This document shows, one piece after another, positions 25,360 through 32,545 of a stretch of 64,000 nt of DNA (the stretch's first letter is position 1; every line of letters starts with the position of its first letter). Position numbers and translations under genes: made by a program. The stretch covers positions 204,758-268,757 of the forward strand of contig NZ_JAEAMR010000006.1 in NCBI RefSeq assembly GCF_015999245.1, given 5' to 3'. A model generated the notes under the pieces. It had not been told where the DNA came from, did no database searches, and saw only the letters and a list, made by a program, of their open reading frames with translations. The DNA is from Streptomyces sp. AV19 (GTDB taxonomy: Bacteria; Actinomycetota; Actinomycetes; Streptomycetales; Streptomycetaceae).

Positions 25360-25784
25360 GTCCGGCGCCTCCGCTCCCCCATGACCCCTACGGCCGCCAC
25401 GGCGAAGGGCAGGGCGCAGACCGGTGCGGCGACGGCGGCGAACGGGACGCTGTCCCGGCCGACAGTGACGGACAGCATGATGGTGAGGACGTAGAGGGCG
25501 GCCCACGTCCCGATCACGGTGTAGTGCCGGCGGGCGAATCCGCGCGGGACGACGGGCTGACGCGCGGCGTAGACCGAGAGTCCCGAGACGAGCGCGGCGT
25601 TCATCGCGCAGCTCGTACCCGTCCCGGCCGGGCCGTGCCACAGCACGACGGCCGGGACGAAGGCCAGTTGCCATGCGCCGAGTACCCACAGGTATACGGC
25701 GTACCAACGGCTCCTGCCGCGTGCCGCGGCCTCGATGCGGGCAGCGCCGTGCAACGCCGCGACGGCGTCGGCGTGTCCGGCCAT
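25356..25784 (-). CDS. Small integral membrane protein of the regulator operon
   Basis: A 142-residue protein with about four hydrophobic segments (YAVYLWVLGAWQLAFVPAVVL, NAALVSGLSVYAA, TVIGTWAALYVLTIMLSVTV, FAAVAAPVCALPFAVAAVGVM). Its basic C-terminus ends in RRRRT. Membrane partners of this kind accompany HTH_27 regulators across Streptomyces, function unknown. It is the first gene after the palindromic operator; its stop overlaps the regulator's GTG. No transporter motif was recognised. Confidence 0.72.
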   Translation of the reverse strand: MAGHADAVAALHGAARIEAAARGRSRWYAVYLWVLGAWQLAFVPAVVLWHGPAGTGTSCAMNAALVSGLSVYAARQPVVPRGFARRHYTVIGTWAALYVLTIMLSVTVGRDSVPFAAVAAPVCALPFAVAAVGVMGERRRRT

Positions 25785-25835
25785 GGTGAACCCCCAATAT
25801 CCTCGTTCCGAACTTTATGTTGCCAGAGTGTCACC

Positions 25836-25856
25836 TACTTTCCATTTTGGAAAGTA
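25836..25856. promoter_or_regulatory. Perfect 9-bp-arm palindrome, probable operator
   Basis: TACTTTCCA and TGGAAAGTA (25836-25844 and 25848-25856) pair perfectly around TTT. The site lies 52 bases before the membrane-protein ATG (minus strand) and about 195 bases before the permease. Autorepression by the winged-helix regulator at 25054-25359 is the likely use, because the ACTTTCC/GGAAAGT half-sites are of the size these dimers bind. Confidence 0.75.
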
Positions 25857-26003
25857 CTAGGCCCGCATCACGCCTTCGCCGCCGACCTGACCAAGTAACA
25901 CGCCCTTCGTTGCCCGGCTCCGCCGCGCTCGCCCACAGTGCGGGTCCGGTCCCCGGGTTCCTTTCCGGCGGGTCGTCGCACACCGCAACGAGAAGGGGCA
26001 GAG

Positions 26004-26054
26004 ATGTACGGATCCGGAGCCACCGGAGTCATCGGCGAAGGGCCCGCCCGGTGA
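26004..26054 (+). CDS. Possible 16-residue leader peptide ahead of the permease
   Basis: ATG 26004 follows AAGGGGCAGAG and encodes 16 residues (MYGSGATGVIGEGPAR). Its TGA (26052-26054) overlaps the permease GTG (26051-26053) as GTGA. This looks like a translationally coupled leader. No attenuation hairpin or repeated codon was noticed, so it may be chance. Confidence 0.35.
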   Translation: MYGSGATGVIGEGPAR

Positions 26055-27571
26055 ACGCCGCGCTTGCCGCTCTGCCCGTCCTGGCCACCCTCGTTCTGCT
26101 CGCGCTGCGGGTGCGCGCCCTGTACGCGAGCCTCGCCGCGCTGGGGACGGCGGTGGTGCTCACCGCCACCGCCTTCCGCACCCCCTGGGGCCGACTGGGC
26201 GACGCGCAGCTGCACATGCTGCCCACCGTCGTCGAACTGGCCGCCATCCTCTTCGGCGGCATCCTGCTGAGCGAGCTGATGAACCGCACCGGCGTCCAGG
26301 CGCGGCTGGGCGACCGGATCGGGTCCGCGTGCAGTTCGCCGGCGCGGGCCGTGCTGCTGGTGATGCTCGGTGTGACCCCGTTCGCCGAGTCGCTCACCGG
26401 CTTCGGGATCGGGGTCGTCGTCGCCGTCCCCCTGCTGCGCGGCCTGGGTCTCCCGCCGGCCCGGGCGGCCGCCGTCGGGCTCCTGGGCCTGGTCACGGTG
26501 CCGTGGGGGTCGCTGGCGCCGGGCAGCCTGGTGGCGGCGGAGCTGGGCGGGGTCGGCTTCCGGCAGCTGGGCGTCGACTCCGCCGTGCTGTCCGCGCCCG
26601 TCTTCCTGATCTGCGGGGCGGCGGCGCTGACGATCGCCTTCGGACTCCGTCGCGCGGCGGCCTCGACAGGCGAACTCCTGCTGGCGGCGGGGGTGTTGTG
26701 GGGCACGGTGTGGTCGGTGAACACCTTCGTGGGCGTGCCGCTGGCCGGGGTGCTGGGCGGTCTGGCCACGGTCCTGGTCCTGCTGCTGGTCTCCGGCGCG
26801 AGGGAGCGCGGCGGCCGCGGGGAGCCCGTGGGCCGGGTCCTCGCCCCGTACGCCTTCCTGGTCGCGGGGCTCCTGGCGGGCCGGGCGGCGCTGGCCTGGG
26901 CGGGCGTCGAGGACGGCTGGTGGGCGGTCCTCGCCGGGCCGGGCGGCTGGCTGCCGTTGACCGGGCTGCTCACCCCGGCCCTGCTCGGCGCCCGGGAGCC
27001 GGTGCTCGGCGCGGCGACGCGCGCGACGCTGGGGCGCTGGTGGCAGGTGACCCTGACGACCGTGGTCTTCCTGACTCTGGGCACCCTGCTCACTGTGACG
27101 GGCATGAGCCGCGAACTGGCCGACGCGTGCGCCTCCCTGGGCGGCGCCTACCTCGTCCTCGCACCCTGGATCGGCGCGGTGGGCGGCTTCCTGGCGGGGT
27201 CCAACACCGGGGCCAACGCGATGTTCGCGGCCGGCCAGGCCGGTGCCGCCCAGGCGCTCGGCTACTCGGCGGGCCATCTCGTCGCGGTGCAGAACGTGAG
27301 CGCCGCGCTGGCCTCGGGCGCCGCGGTCGCCCGCGTCGCGCTCGCCGCGGAGCTCGCCACGACCGCGCACGGGCCCGCGCCCGGGCCCGCCGAGCCGTCG
27401 TCCCCGGCGGCGGAGCGGACGGCGGGCGGGGGCACGGCGGTCCGTACCGCCGCCCCCGCCCGGACGGCCGCCGGGGCTCCGGCCGACACGGGGTGGGTGC
27501 TGCGCACGGTCCTCGTGGTGCACGCCCTGGTCTTCGTGACGCTGGGAATCATCGCGTCCGTGTGGCGGTGA
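26051..27571 (+). CDS. LctP-family (L-lactate permease-like) transporter
   Basis: A 506-residue polytopic membrane protein with about 12 hydrophobic segments. The LctP signature FAESLTGFGIGVVVAVPLL and a late GGFLAGSNTGANAMFAAGQ, both conserved in lactate/glycolate permeases, are clear. A 55-residue Ala/Pro-rich loop (about 435-490) precedes a final membrane helix. Import of lactate or a related 2-hydroxy acid by proton symport is the family role. GTG 26051 has GAAGGG 9 bases upstream and overlaps the small leader ORF. It lies next to the siderophore synthetases, but no link is evident. Confidence 0.82.
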   Translation: MNAALAALPVLATLVLLALRVRALYASLAALGTAVVLTATAFRTPWGRLGDAQLHMLPTVVELAAILFGGILLSELMNRTGVQARLGDRIGSACSSPARAVLLVMLGVTPFAESLTGFGIGVVVAVPLLRGLGLPPARAAAVGLLGLVTVPWGSLAPGSLVAAELGGVGFRQLGVDSAVLSAPVFLICGAAALTIAFGLRRAAASTGELLLAAGVLWGTVWSVNTFVGVPLAGVLGGLATVLVLLLVSGARERGGRGEPVGRVLAPYAFLVAGLLAGRAALAWAGVEDGWWAVLAGPGGWLPLTGLLTPALLGAREPVLGAATRATLGRWWQVTLTTVVFLTLGTLLTVTGMSRELADACASLGGAYLVLAPWIGAVGGFLAGSNTGANAMFAAGQAGAAQALGYSAGHLVAVQNVSAALASGAAVARVALAAELATTAHGPAPGPAEPSSPAAERTAGGGTAVRTAAPARTAAGAPADTGWVLRTVLVVHALVFVTLGIIASVWR

Positions 27572-27625
27572 CGGGCGGGCCGAGGGAGGATCGAGGGTAC
27601 GGCGCGAGCCAGGGAGTGGAGGTCC

Positions 27626-28063
27626 ATGCGTGAGATAGCCACGTGGATCGACATCGGGGCGCCTCCCGCCCGCGTCTGGGAGGTGCTCACCGATCTGGAG
27701 CACTACCGCGACTGGAACCCCTTCATCCGGGAGGCCTCCGGCGAGGTCGCGGTGGGCGCCCGGCTCAGGCTGCGGATGCACCCGGAGCACCGCCGGCCGA
27801 TGACCTTCCGCCCGCGCGTGCGCGCCGTCGTCCCGCAGCGCGAGCTGCGCCGGCTCGGCCGGCTGCTCGCACCGGGCCTCTTCGACGGCGAACACCGCTT
27901 CGTCCTCACGGACTTGGAAGGCGGCGGGACGCGCCTCGTCCAGAGCGAACGCTTCACCGGCCTCCTGGTCCCGCTCCTCAAGCGGAGGATCGCCGACACG
28001 GCCGGAGATTTCGAGGCGTTCAACCGGGCGCTGAGGAAAAGGGCGGAGGGGCGGGGAGGCTGA
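27626..28063 (+). CDS. SRPBCC (START-like) domain protein
   Basis: A 145-residue protein that fits one SRPBCC domain. It starts with EIATWIDIGAPPARVWEVLTDLEHYRDWNPFI, a near-consensus polyketide-cyclase-type opening. Four strands follow, then TRLVQSERFTGLLVPLL and a long C-terminal helix. Such domains bind hydrophobic ligands or catalyse cyclisations; the ligand is unknown. ATG 27626 follows GGAGG. It ends 40 bases from the convergent cargo gene of the injection-system region. Confidence 0.82.
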   Translation: MREIATWIDIGAPPARVWEVLTDLEHYRDWNPFIREASGEVAVGARLRLRMHPEHRRPMTFRPRVRAVVPQRELRRLGRLLAPGLFDGEHRFVLTDLEGGGTRLVQSERFTGLLVPLLKRRIADTAGDFEAFNRALRKRAEGRGG

Positions 28064-28082
28064 ACCGGCCGGGCCACTTCCC

Positions 28083-28112
28083 GGCGGATCACTTCTTGGC
28101 GGATCACTTCTT
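28083..28112. repeat. Tandem 15-bp duplication across a stop codon
   Basis: GGCGGATCACTTCTT is repeated head to tail at 28083-28097 and 28098-28112. On the minus strand it encodes the terminal AKK-stop of the cargo gene twice, the second copy lying just past the stop. It looks like a recent slippage event. Confidence 0.7.
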
Positions 28113-29717
28113 TGCGGGGAAGTTCCTGGTCCGGAAGCCGCCGCCGCCCGGTTGCGACGCCTTGGTCTCGGCCGCCTTGAAGACCTCGGCGAGCACGGCG
28201 GGCATCCCCGCGTAGTTCATCGCCCGCTGCACCCGGTCGCGGACCGCCTCCCAGTCGATGTCGCGGTCGTTGACCCCCGACAGCCCGGCCCGGCGCTTGA
28301 GCTCGGCCCTGGCCCCCTTGGCCACGGCGTCGATGCGCCCGTTCTCGGGAAACGCTTCGTCCACCAGCCCGGCGAGGCGTTCCACCAGCCGTTCCTGGGC
28401 CCGGGGAGCAGGCATTTTGCCCTGGTCGAGCGAGAGCACCAGCCCCCTGGACGCGGCCCCTCCGGAGGGCCGGTACTCGGGGAAGTCCTGGAGGTCGGGC
28501 ATGCTCAGCCGGCCGAGCAGTTCGCTCAGCGGTTTCACCGTCCCGTGCCGGGGTTCCTTCCCCAGTTCCGTGACCAGGCCGTCCGGGGCGTACGTGACGA
28601 GGGAGCCCGGCACCGCCGCGGCGATGACGTCGCGCATCGGTTTCCCGCGGATCTGATACTGGTCCGAGTCCTTCGCCTTGTCCGTGCTCTGGCTCAAGTT
28701 GCCGGGGTCCCGGGTGGAGTTGATCTGCTGTTCGCTGACCGCGTTCTCGGTCACCCGCCGGTAGGTGTCCAGGGGAATGAGGAAGGACCGTACCAGCGCG
28801 GTGGTCTGCGCGGTCGGCGGCGCGAACCCGCCCTGCGCCTTGCGGTTCTTCTGGTCCTGGTAGGTGCGCATGTAGTGCATCGCCCGCCAGGGACGGCCCA
28901 TGTTCAGCCAGGCGGAGTCCTGTTGGTTGAGGAAGTCGATGGAGCCGCCGCCGTGCTGCTGCACGTCCTTGTGGCCGCCGCCCGCGGTGACCGGGGCGAA
29001 GACCGTCTGATAGACGCGGACGTACGTCTCCCCGCCGCGCTCCTCGGTGTCGAGGTCGCCGCGGTTGGTGAGGGAGGTCCTGCCGCCCACCTTCGCCACG
29101 TAGCTGGGTTCCTGGTGGATCACCCGCTGCACGGTGAAGGGACCTCGGCGGGCCTGCCGGACCGGCGCGGCGGCCGGCTCCGGCGCCGCCCCCTTCATGG
29201 CCCGGACCGCGTTCTCCTCGGCCGCCCGTTCGTGACGGTCCGCCGGGTCGCTGACCCGGAGACCCGACCCGTCGTCCGTACCGGCCACCGGGCCCTGCCG
29301 CTGCTGGATCACGTGGGTGAGCTCATGGGCGAGCGTATGCCGGTCCGCGTCGCCGTCCCCCAGGACGACATGGCTGCCGGAGGTGTAGGCGCGGGCGCCG
29401 AGCCCGGCGGCGGAGCGCCGGGCGGCGGCGTCGGCGTGCAGCCGTACGTCGGAGAGGTCGGCGCCGAGGCGGGCCTCCATCTCCGACCGCAGCGGCTCGG
29501 AGAGCGGTCGCCCTGGGGAGGCGAGGACCGCGTCCACGGCCGAGCGCTGCACCGCGCCGTTTCCGGGGCCGTGCCGTCCGAGGTGACGGACCACGGCCGC
29601 GTTCCCCACGGCACGCTGCCAGGCGAGGACACCGGCCGGTGACAGCGGGAGCCGTGCCGGCGGTGAAGCCTTCGCGACAAGAGGGCCGTCGCCGCGGTCC
29701 CGAACGGACTTGTGCAT
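28104..29717 (-). CDS. DUF4157 eCIS-associated protein (putative cargo)
   Basis: A 537-residue protein. Residues 38-42 are GNAAV with VQR at 56-58, a signature shared with its neighbours. Residues about 72-141 form the DUF4157 (eCIS core) domain, closing with LAHELTHVIQQRQG, which carries the zinc-protease-like HELTH at 131-135. A second VQR is at 196-198. The C-terminal 340 residues are an unrecognised, probably toxic domain (TTALVRSFLIPLDTYRRV and others). DUF4157 proteins are the diagnostic partners of extracellular contractile injection systems. The ATG at 29717 has AAAGG upstream. It is the second gene of a minus-strand pair. Confidence 0.82.
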   Translation of the reverse strand: MHKSVRDRGDGPLVAKASPPARLPLSPAGVLAWQRAVGNAAVVRHLGRHGPGNGAVQRSAVDAVLASPGRPLSEPLRSEMEARLGADLSDVRLHADAAARRSAAGLGARAYTSGSHVVLGDGDADRHTLAHELTHVIQQRQGPVAGTDDGSGLRVSDPADRHERAAEENAVRAMKGAAPEPAAAPVRQARRGPFTVQRVIHQEPSYVAKVGGRTSLTNRGDLDTEERGGETYVRVYQTVFAPVTAGGGHKDVQQHGGGSIDFLNQQDSAWLNMGRPWRAMHYMRTYQDQKNRKAQGGFAPPTAQTTALVRSFLIPLDTYRRVTENAVSEQQINSTRDPGNLSQSTDKAKDSDQYQIRGKPMRDVIAAAVPGSLVTYAPDGLVTELGKEPRHGTVKPLSELLGRLSMPDLQDFPEYRPSGGAASRGLVLSLDQGKMPAPRAQERLVERLAGLVDEAFPENGRIDAVAKGARAELKRRAGLSGVNDRDIDWEAVRDRVQRAMNYAGMPAVLAEVFKAAETKASQPGGGGFRTRNFPAKK

Positions 29718-29763
29718 GGAAGTGCCTTTCTACGACTGCTTGTTAGGGACGTGCCCCGCCCGG

Positions 29764-30693
29764 CTACTTCTTCTTCCACTCCTTGACCGGCAGCCCGCCG
29801 GGGACCTTGAGTTCGAAGGCCCCGCCGATCGCGGTGTCCAGGGCGGCGGCCGGGTCGTTGCCGCTGCCGAAGGCCTTGACCGCGAGCAGTTCCTTGAGCT
29901 CCTTGCCGGTCCCGCGGAACGCCTTGACACCCTTCATCGCCTCACGCGCCCCGTCCGCGTCCATCGGCTTGCTCATCGTCTCCAGCAGATCCGGGGACAC
30001 CCAGCAGTCCTCGATCCCCTCCAGGTCCCACTCGGCGTACCAGTGCGTGTTGTTGAGCCAGTTGCGCGGGGGCACCTTGCCGTCCACGGCCACCAGATAG
30101 AAGGTGAACTTGATGTTCCCGAGCGAGCGCCAGTCCGCGACGTTCGTGTGCTCGCTCGCCCTGCCGGCGGCCGCGTTGTCGTACGTCGACGCGATCTCGG
30201 TGAAACTCGGCGGATTCCTGGGGTCCCGGCCGGTGTAGTGTCGGATCGTCCACGGCTTGGCCAGGAGAGCCGCCGCCTGTGCCTTGTGGACCGGACGGAT
30301 ACGCTCCTTCGAGGCCGGCTTGATGCTGTCGAGGATGTCGAACTCGCCCTGCGCCGCACCGGCCGGGAACTGCTGGGACATCATATGGCGCATCAACTCC
30401 CAGGCGTCGTCCCGCGAATGCCCCGACTTCTCCAAGGCGGCCACGATCTCCTCTGGGGTCCTCGCCTTGCGCAGATCCCCGTCCATCATCCGCTGGACAG
30501 CCAGTGTCCCGCCGTAGAGCATGGGCGCCCCGTCCGTCCGCCGCACCTGGCTCGCGCCGCCGAACGCCCATGAAACGGCCGCGTTGCCCGCCGTACGATG
30601 CAACGCGTGCAGCACGGCGACCTCCGGACCGGCCGGACGGGCCGCCGCGGACCGTCCGCGGCTGTGATCGTGTTTCCTGCCCTGTGTGCGCAT
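29764..30693 (-). CDS. Putative eCIS cargo with GNAAV...VQR signature
   Basis: A 309-residue protein with the leader LHALHRTAGNAAV (35-40 is AGNAAV) followed by VQRMM at 66-70, then a helical linker. The C-terminal half opens IRHYTGRDPRNPPSFTEIAS and runs through NNTHWYAEWDLEGIEDCWV. The HYTG...TEIAS spacing is mildly reminiscent of an ADP-ribosyltransferase, but I would not rely on that. ATG 30693 is backed by GAGGGGAG. It lies 46 bases upstream of the DUF4157 gene and is probably co-transcribed. The shared leader and location argue that it is loaded into the injection system. Confidence 0.7.
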   Translation of the reverse strand: MRTQGRKHDHSRGRSAAARPAGPEVAVLHALHRTAGNAAVSWAFGGASQVRRTDGAPMLYGGTLAVQRMMDGDLRKARTPEEIVAALEKSGHSRDDAWELMRHMMSQQFPAGAAQGEFDILDSIKPASKERIRPVHKAQAAALLAKPWTIRHYTGRDPRNPPSFTEIASTYDNAAAGRASEHTNVADWRSLGNIKFTFYLVAVDGKVPPRNWLNNTHWYAEWDLEGIEDCWVSPDLLETMSKPMDADGAREAMKGVKAFRGTGKELKELLAVKAFGSGNDPAAALDTAIGGAFELKVPGGLPVKEWKKK

Positions 30694-30811
30694 GAGCGCT
30701 CCCCTCGAAGACGGACAACCCCGTGCCGGGGAAAGACCTCCGTGTTTGACGCGCCTCCCAACCGGGGCGGAGCGGAGGGAGCCGCACCTCCCCTCGTGTG
30801 AGGACGTCGCC

Positions 30812-31669
30812 ATGTTCGCCTTCGCGGAACGCCCGCAGCAGACTGCCGCCGCCAAAGCACCCATGGCCGCGGCGGGACCGAGGACGGTACGGGAGGCCGT
30901 CGCACGGAAGGCGCTCTCCCCCTCCTCCGAGGAACGCCGCCTGCTGAGCGGAAAGATCTGCTCCAACTCCGTCGCGTACGCGCTGCACCTGGCGGGTGCC
31001 GTCGGCGCGGCGGCGTACGCGGCCTGGCCGCACACGGTGGACGGAGCGCTGCGGAACCTGGTGAACTCCCGGGATCCGGAGGCCCGTTCGCCTGTCATCC
31101 CCGCCGGGTACGTGGTGGGCGTCTTCCGCGGGCTCACGGCCGACGGGGCTCCCGACCTCTGCCATGTGATGCCGTCGTTGGGGAACGGCCTGGCCGTCGG
31201 TGCCGACAACGGCTGCCTGGGCGGGCGTCCCGACTGGTCGGTGCACGCACTGCGCGACCTCCTCGACCGGCCGGAGAAGGACGACGCCGGACGTCCTCCC
31301 CGGGTACGCGGCGAGAAGGGGCCGGAGTGGGCCCTGGAAAGGCCGGTCTTCTGCCGGCCGGCGGAAGAGGCGGCGGCGCGGTTCGCCACCGGGCGATGGC
31401 CGACGGGCGTCTCCATCAGAGCAGTTCGGGCGGGAACCCGGCGGGGAGCGGCGCCCCGGCGGGGGCGATCGCACGCGTCCTCTTGTCCTTCCGGACGTAA
31501 CGCGCCTCGTGGTCGAACTCCTCGAATACGTAGTGGTCGAGGTCGTTCGCGTCACCGGACCTCCGGCCCGTCTCCTCCACCACCTCCACGTGGAAGCGCA
31601 CCCCGTACCAGTGGTCCGCCGCCGGGTTGTCCTGCGCGTGCCGCATGCACGCCCAGAGCATCTTCTTGA
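30812..31669 (+). CDS. Unrecognised protein between cargo genes, with a run-on C-terminus
   Basis: ATG 30812 follows GAGGA. Composition is coding-like for about 200 residues. Cys50 (ICSNSVAYALHLAG), His118 (LCHVMPSLG) and Asn133 (GADNGC) fall in the order seen in papain-fold enzymes, a guess only. After about residue 205 the product turns into an Arg/Pro-rich run that is antisense to the last 250 bases of the nuclease cargo gene. The normal stop seems to be lost, perhaps when the two genes were joined. It lacks the GNAAV leader. It is divergent from the cargo gene at 30693. Confidence 0.5.
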   Translation: MFAFAERPQQTAAAKAPMAAAGPRTVREAVARKALSPSSEERRLLSGKICSNSVAYALHLAGAVGAAAYAAWPHTVDGALRNLVNSRDPEARSPVIPAGYVVGVFRGLTADGAPDLCHVMPSLGNGLAVGADNGCLGGRPDWSVHALRDLLDRPEKDDAGRPPRVRGEKGPEWALERPVFCRPAEEAAARFATGRWPTGVSIRAVRAGTRRGAAPRRGRSHASSCPSGRNAPRGRTPRIRSGRGRSRHRTSGPSPPPPPRGSAPRTSGPPPGCPARAACTPRASS

Positions 31670-32189
31670 GCGGCTCCTCGAAGTCCCGGTTGAACCGGCG
31701 GTTGGTCGCGGACGTCATGGGCGTGAGGTTGCGGGACGTACCGGGTCCGCCGAGGTGGTCGTTCCACAGGTGCCCCCGGACCCAGCCGCCGCCGTCGCGG
31801 GCGTTGAGGGCGTCGACGACAGTGCACTGGTCGGGCCTGGGCGGTGAGCCACCGTAAATGCGCGACGGCGCCCGGGAGCCCGGCCCGAGCGTGACGCGCA
31901 CCGATGTGCCGCCGCCTCTGTCGTCCCACGCCCCCCACTCGGGGCCGTTCCACTCGACCTCGTGCTCCCAGCGCCCCAGCGTCGCCGTGCGGGCGGGCCG
32001 GACCATGCGCTGGACGACGACGGGCGGCAGGCCCGGGGAGCCACCTATCAGGCTGCCCACAGCCGCGTTGCCCGCCCGGGACTGCAGCGCGGCCACGGCC
32101 CGGGGAGAGGCCGGGAAGAGCGGACCCACGGTCCGGCGGCGCGGCTCGCGAGAGGATTCAACTAAATGAACGGGGTCGCTCCGGCGCAT
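31416..32189 (-). CDS. Nuclease-like eCIS cargo with GNAAV...VQR signature
   Basis: A 257-residue protein. AGNAAV lies at 39-44 and VQRMV at 59-63. The C-terminal domain contains RGHLWNDHLGGPGTSRNLTP (138-157) followed by ATN (161-163), matching DNA/RNA non-specific endonuclease domains (NS_2-like) with His140, Asn154 and Asn163 as likely active-site residues. It should cut nucleic acid in the target, so it is a credible antibacterial or cell-killing payload. ATG 32189 follows GAGGA. No obvious immunity gene is adjacent. It overlaps the plus-strand ORF 30812-31669 at its end. Confidence 0.75.
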   Translation of the reverse strand: MRRSDPVHLVESSREPRRRTVGPLFPASPRAVAALQSRAGNAAVGSLIGGSPGLPPVVVQRMVRPARTATLGRWEHEVEWNGPEWGAWDDRGGGTSVRVTLGPGSRAPSRIYGGSPPRPDQCTVVDALNARDGGGWVRGHLWNDHLGGPGTSRNLTPMTSATNRRFNRDFEEPLKKMLWACMRHAQDNPAADHWYGVRFHVEVVEETGRRSGDANDLDHYVFEEFDHEARYVRKDKRTRAIAPAGAPLPAGFPPELL

Positions 32190-32545
32190 AAATCCTCACC
32201 ATCTCCAGGCGATGAGGGAAGACTGGCCCTTCTCCGCAATTCCCGCAACGGACAACCGGCGAGTTTTCGCCATCTGGCCAACATCCTTTGGAGGGAACGT
32301 TTCTTGGCCACGAAACGGCGAATTCCGCCCCTTTGCCAGAGCCCCCTGGACAGCAATTCGAACGCCTGAGCCAAGGCGAACCGCCCTTTTCTCGTGGGCT
32401 ATTGACGGCCGGGGCCGAGCCGCTAGCATCAGTCCCCACGCATCACCGTTCGGCATGTGCTCTTGGCATCGGATATCGCCGACGGAGGCGCGCCGCACTG
32501 CGAACAGCCGTGAACCGCAATCGGATCGGATCCGGAGGATCGCAC
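32190..32545. other. Divergent intergenic region, start of the main eCIS operon
   Basis: About 355 bases, visibly more AT-rich than the surroundings, separate the nuclease gene from the first propeller gene. The ATG at 32546 has GGAGG (32534-32538). TTCA-ACTAAA-TGAA at 32158-32171 is a weak inverted repeat. No gene is supportable here. Confidence 0.5.

Noticed and set aside
29764..30693. Firm ADP-ribosyltransferase call for this cargo protein
   Set aside because: Only a weak resemblance (HYTG...TEIAS). The catalytic triad of ART toxins is not evident.
29764..31416. 550-residue minus-strand ORF extending the cargo gene upstream
   Set aside because: The added N-terminus is antisense to the coding-like ORF at 30812, and ATG 30693 with GAGGGGAG is a clear start.
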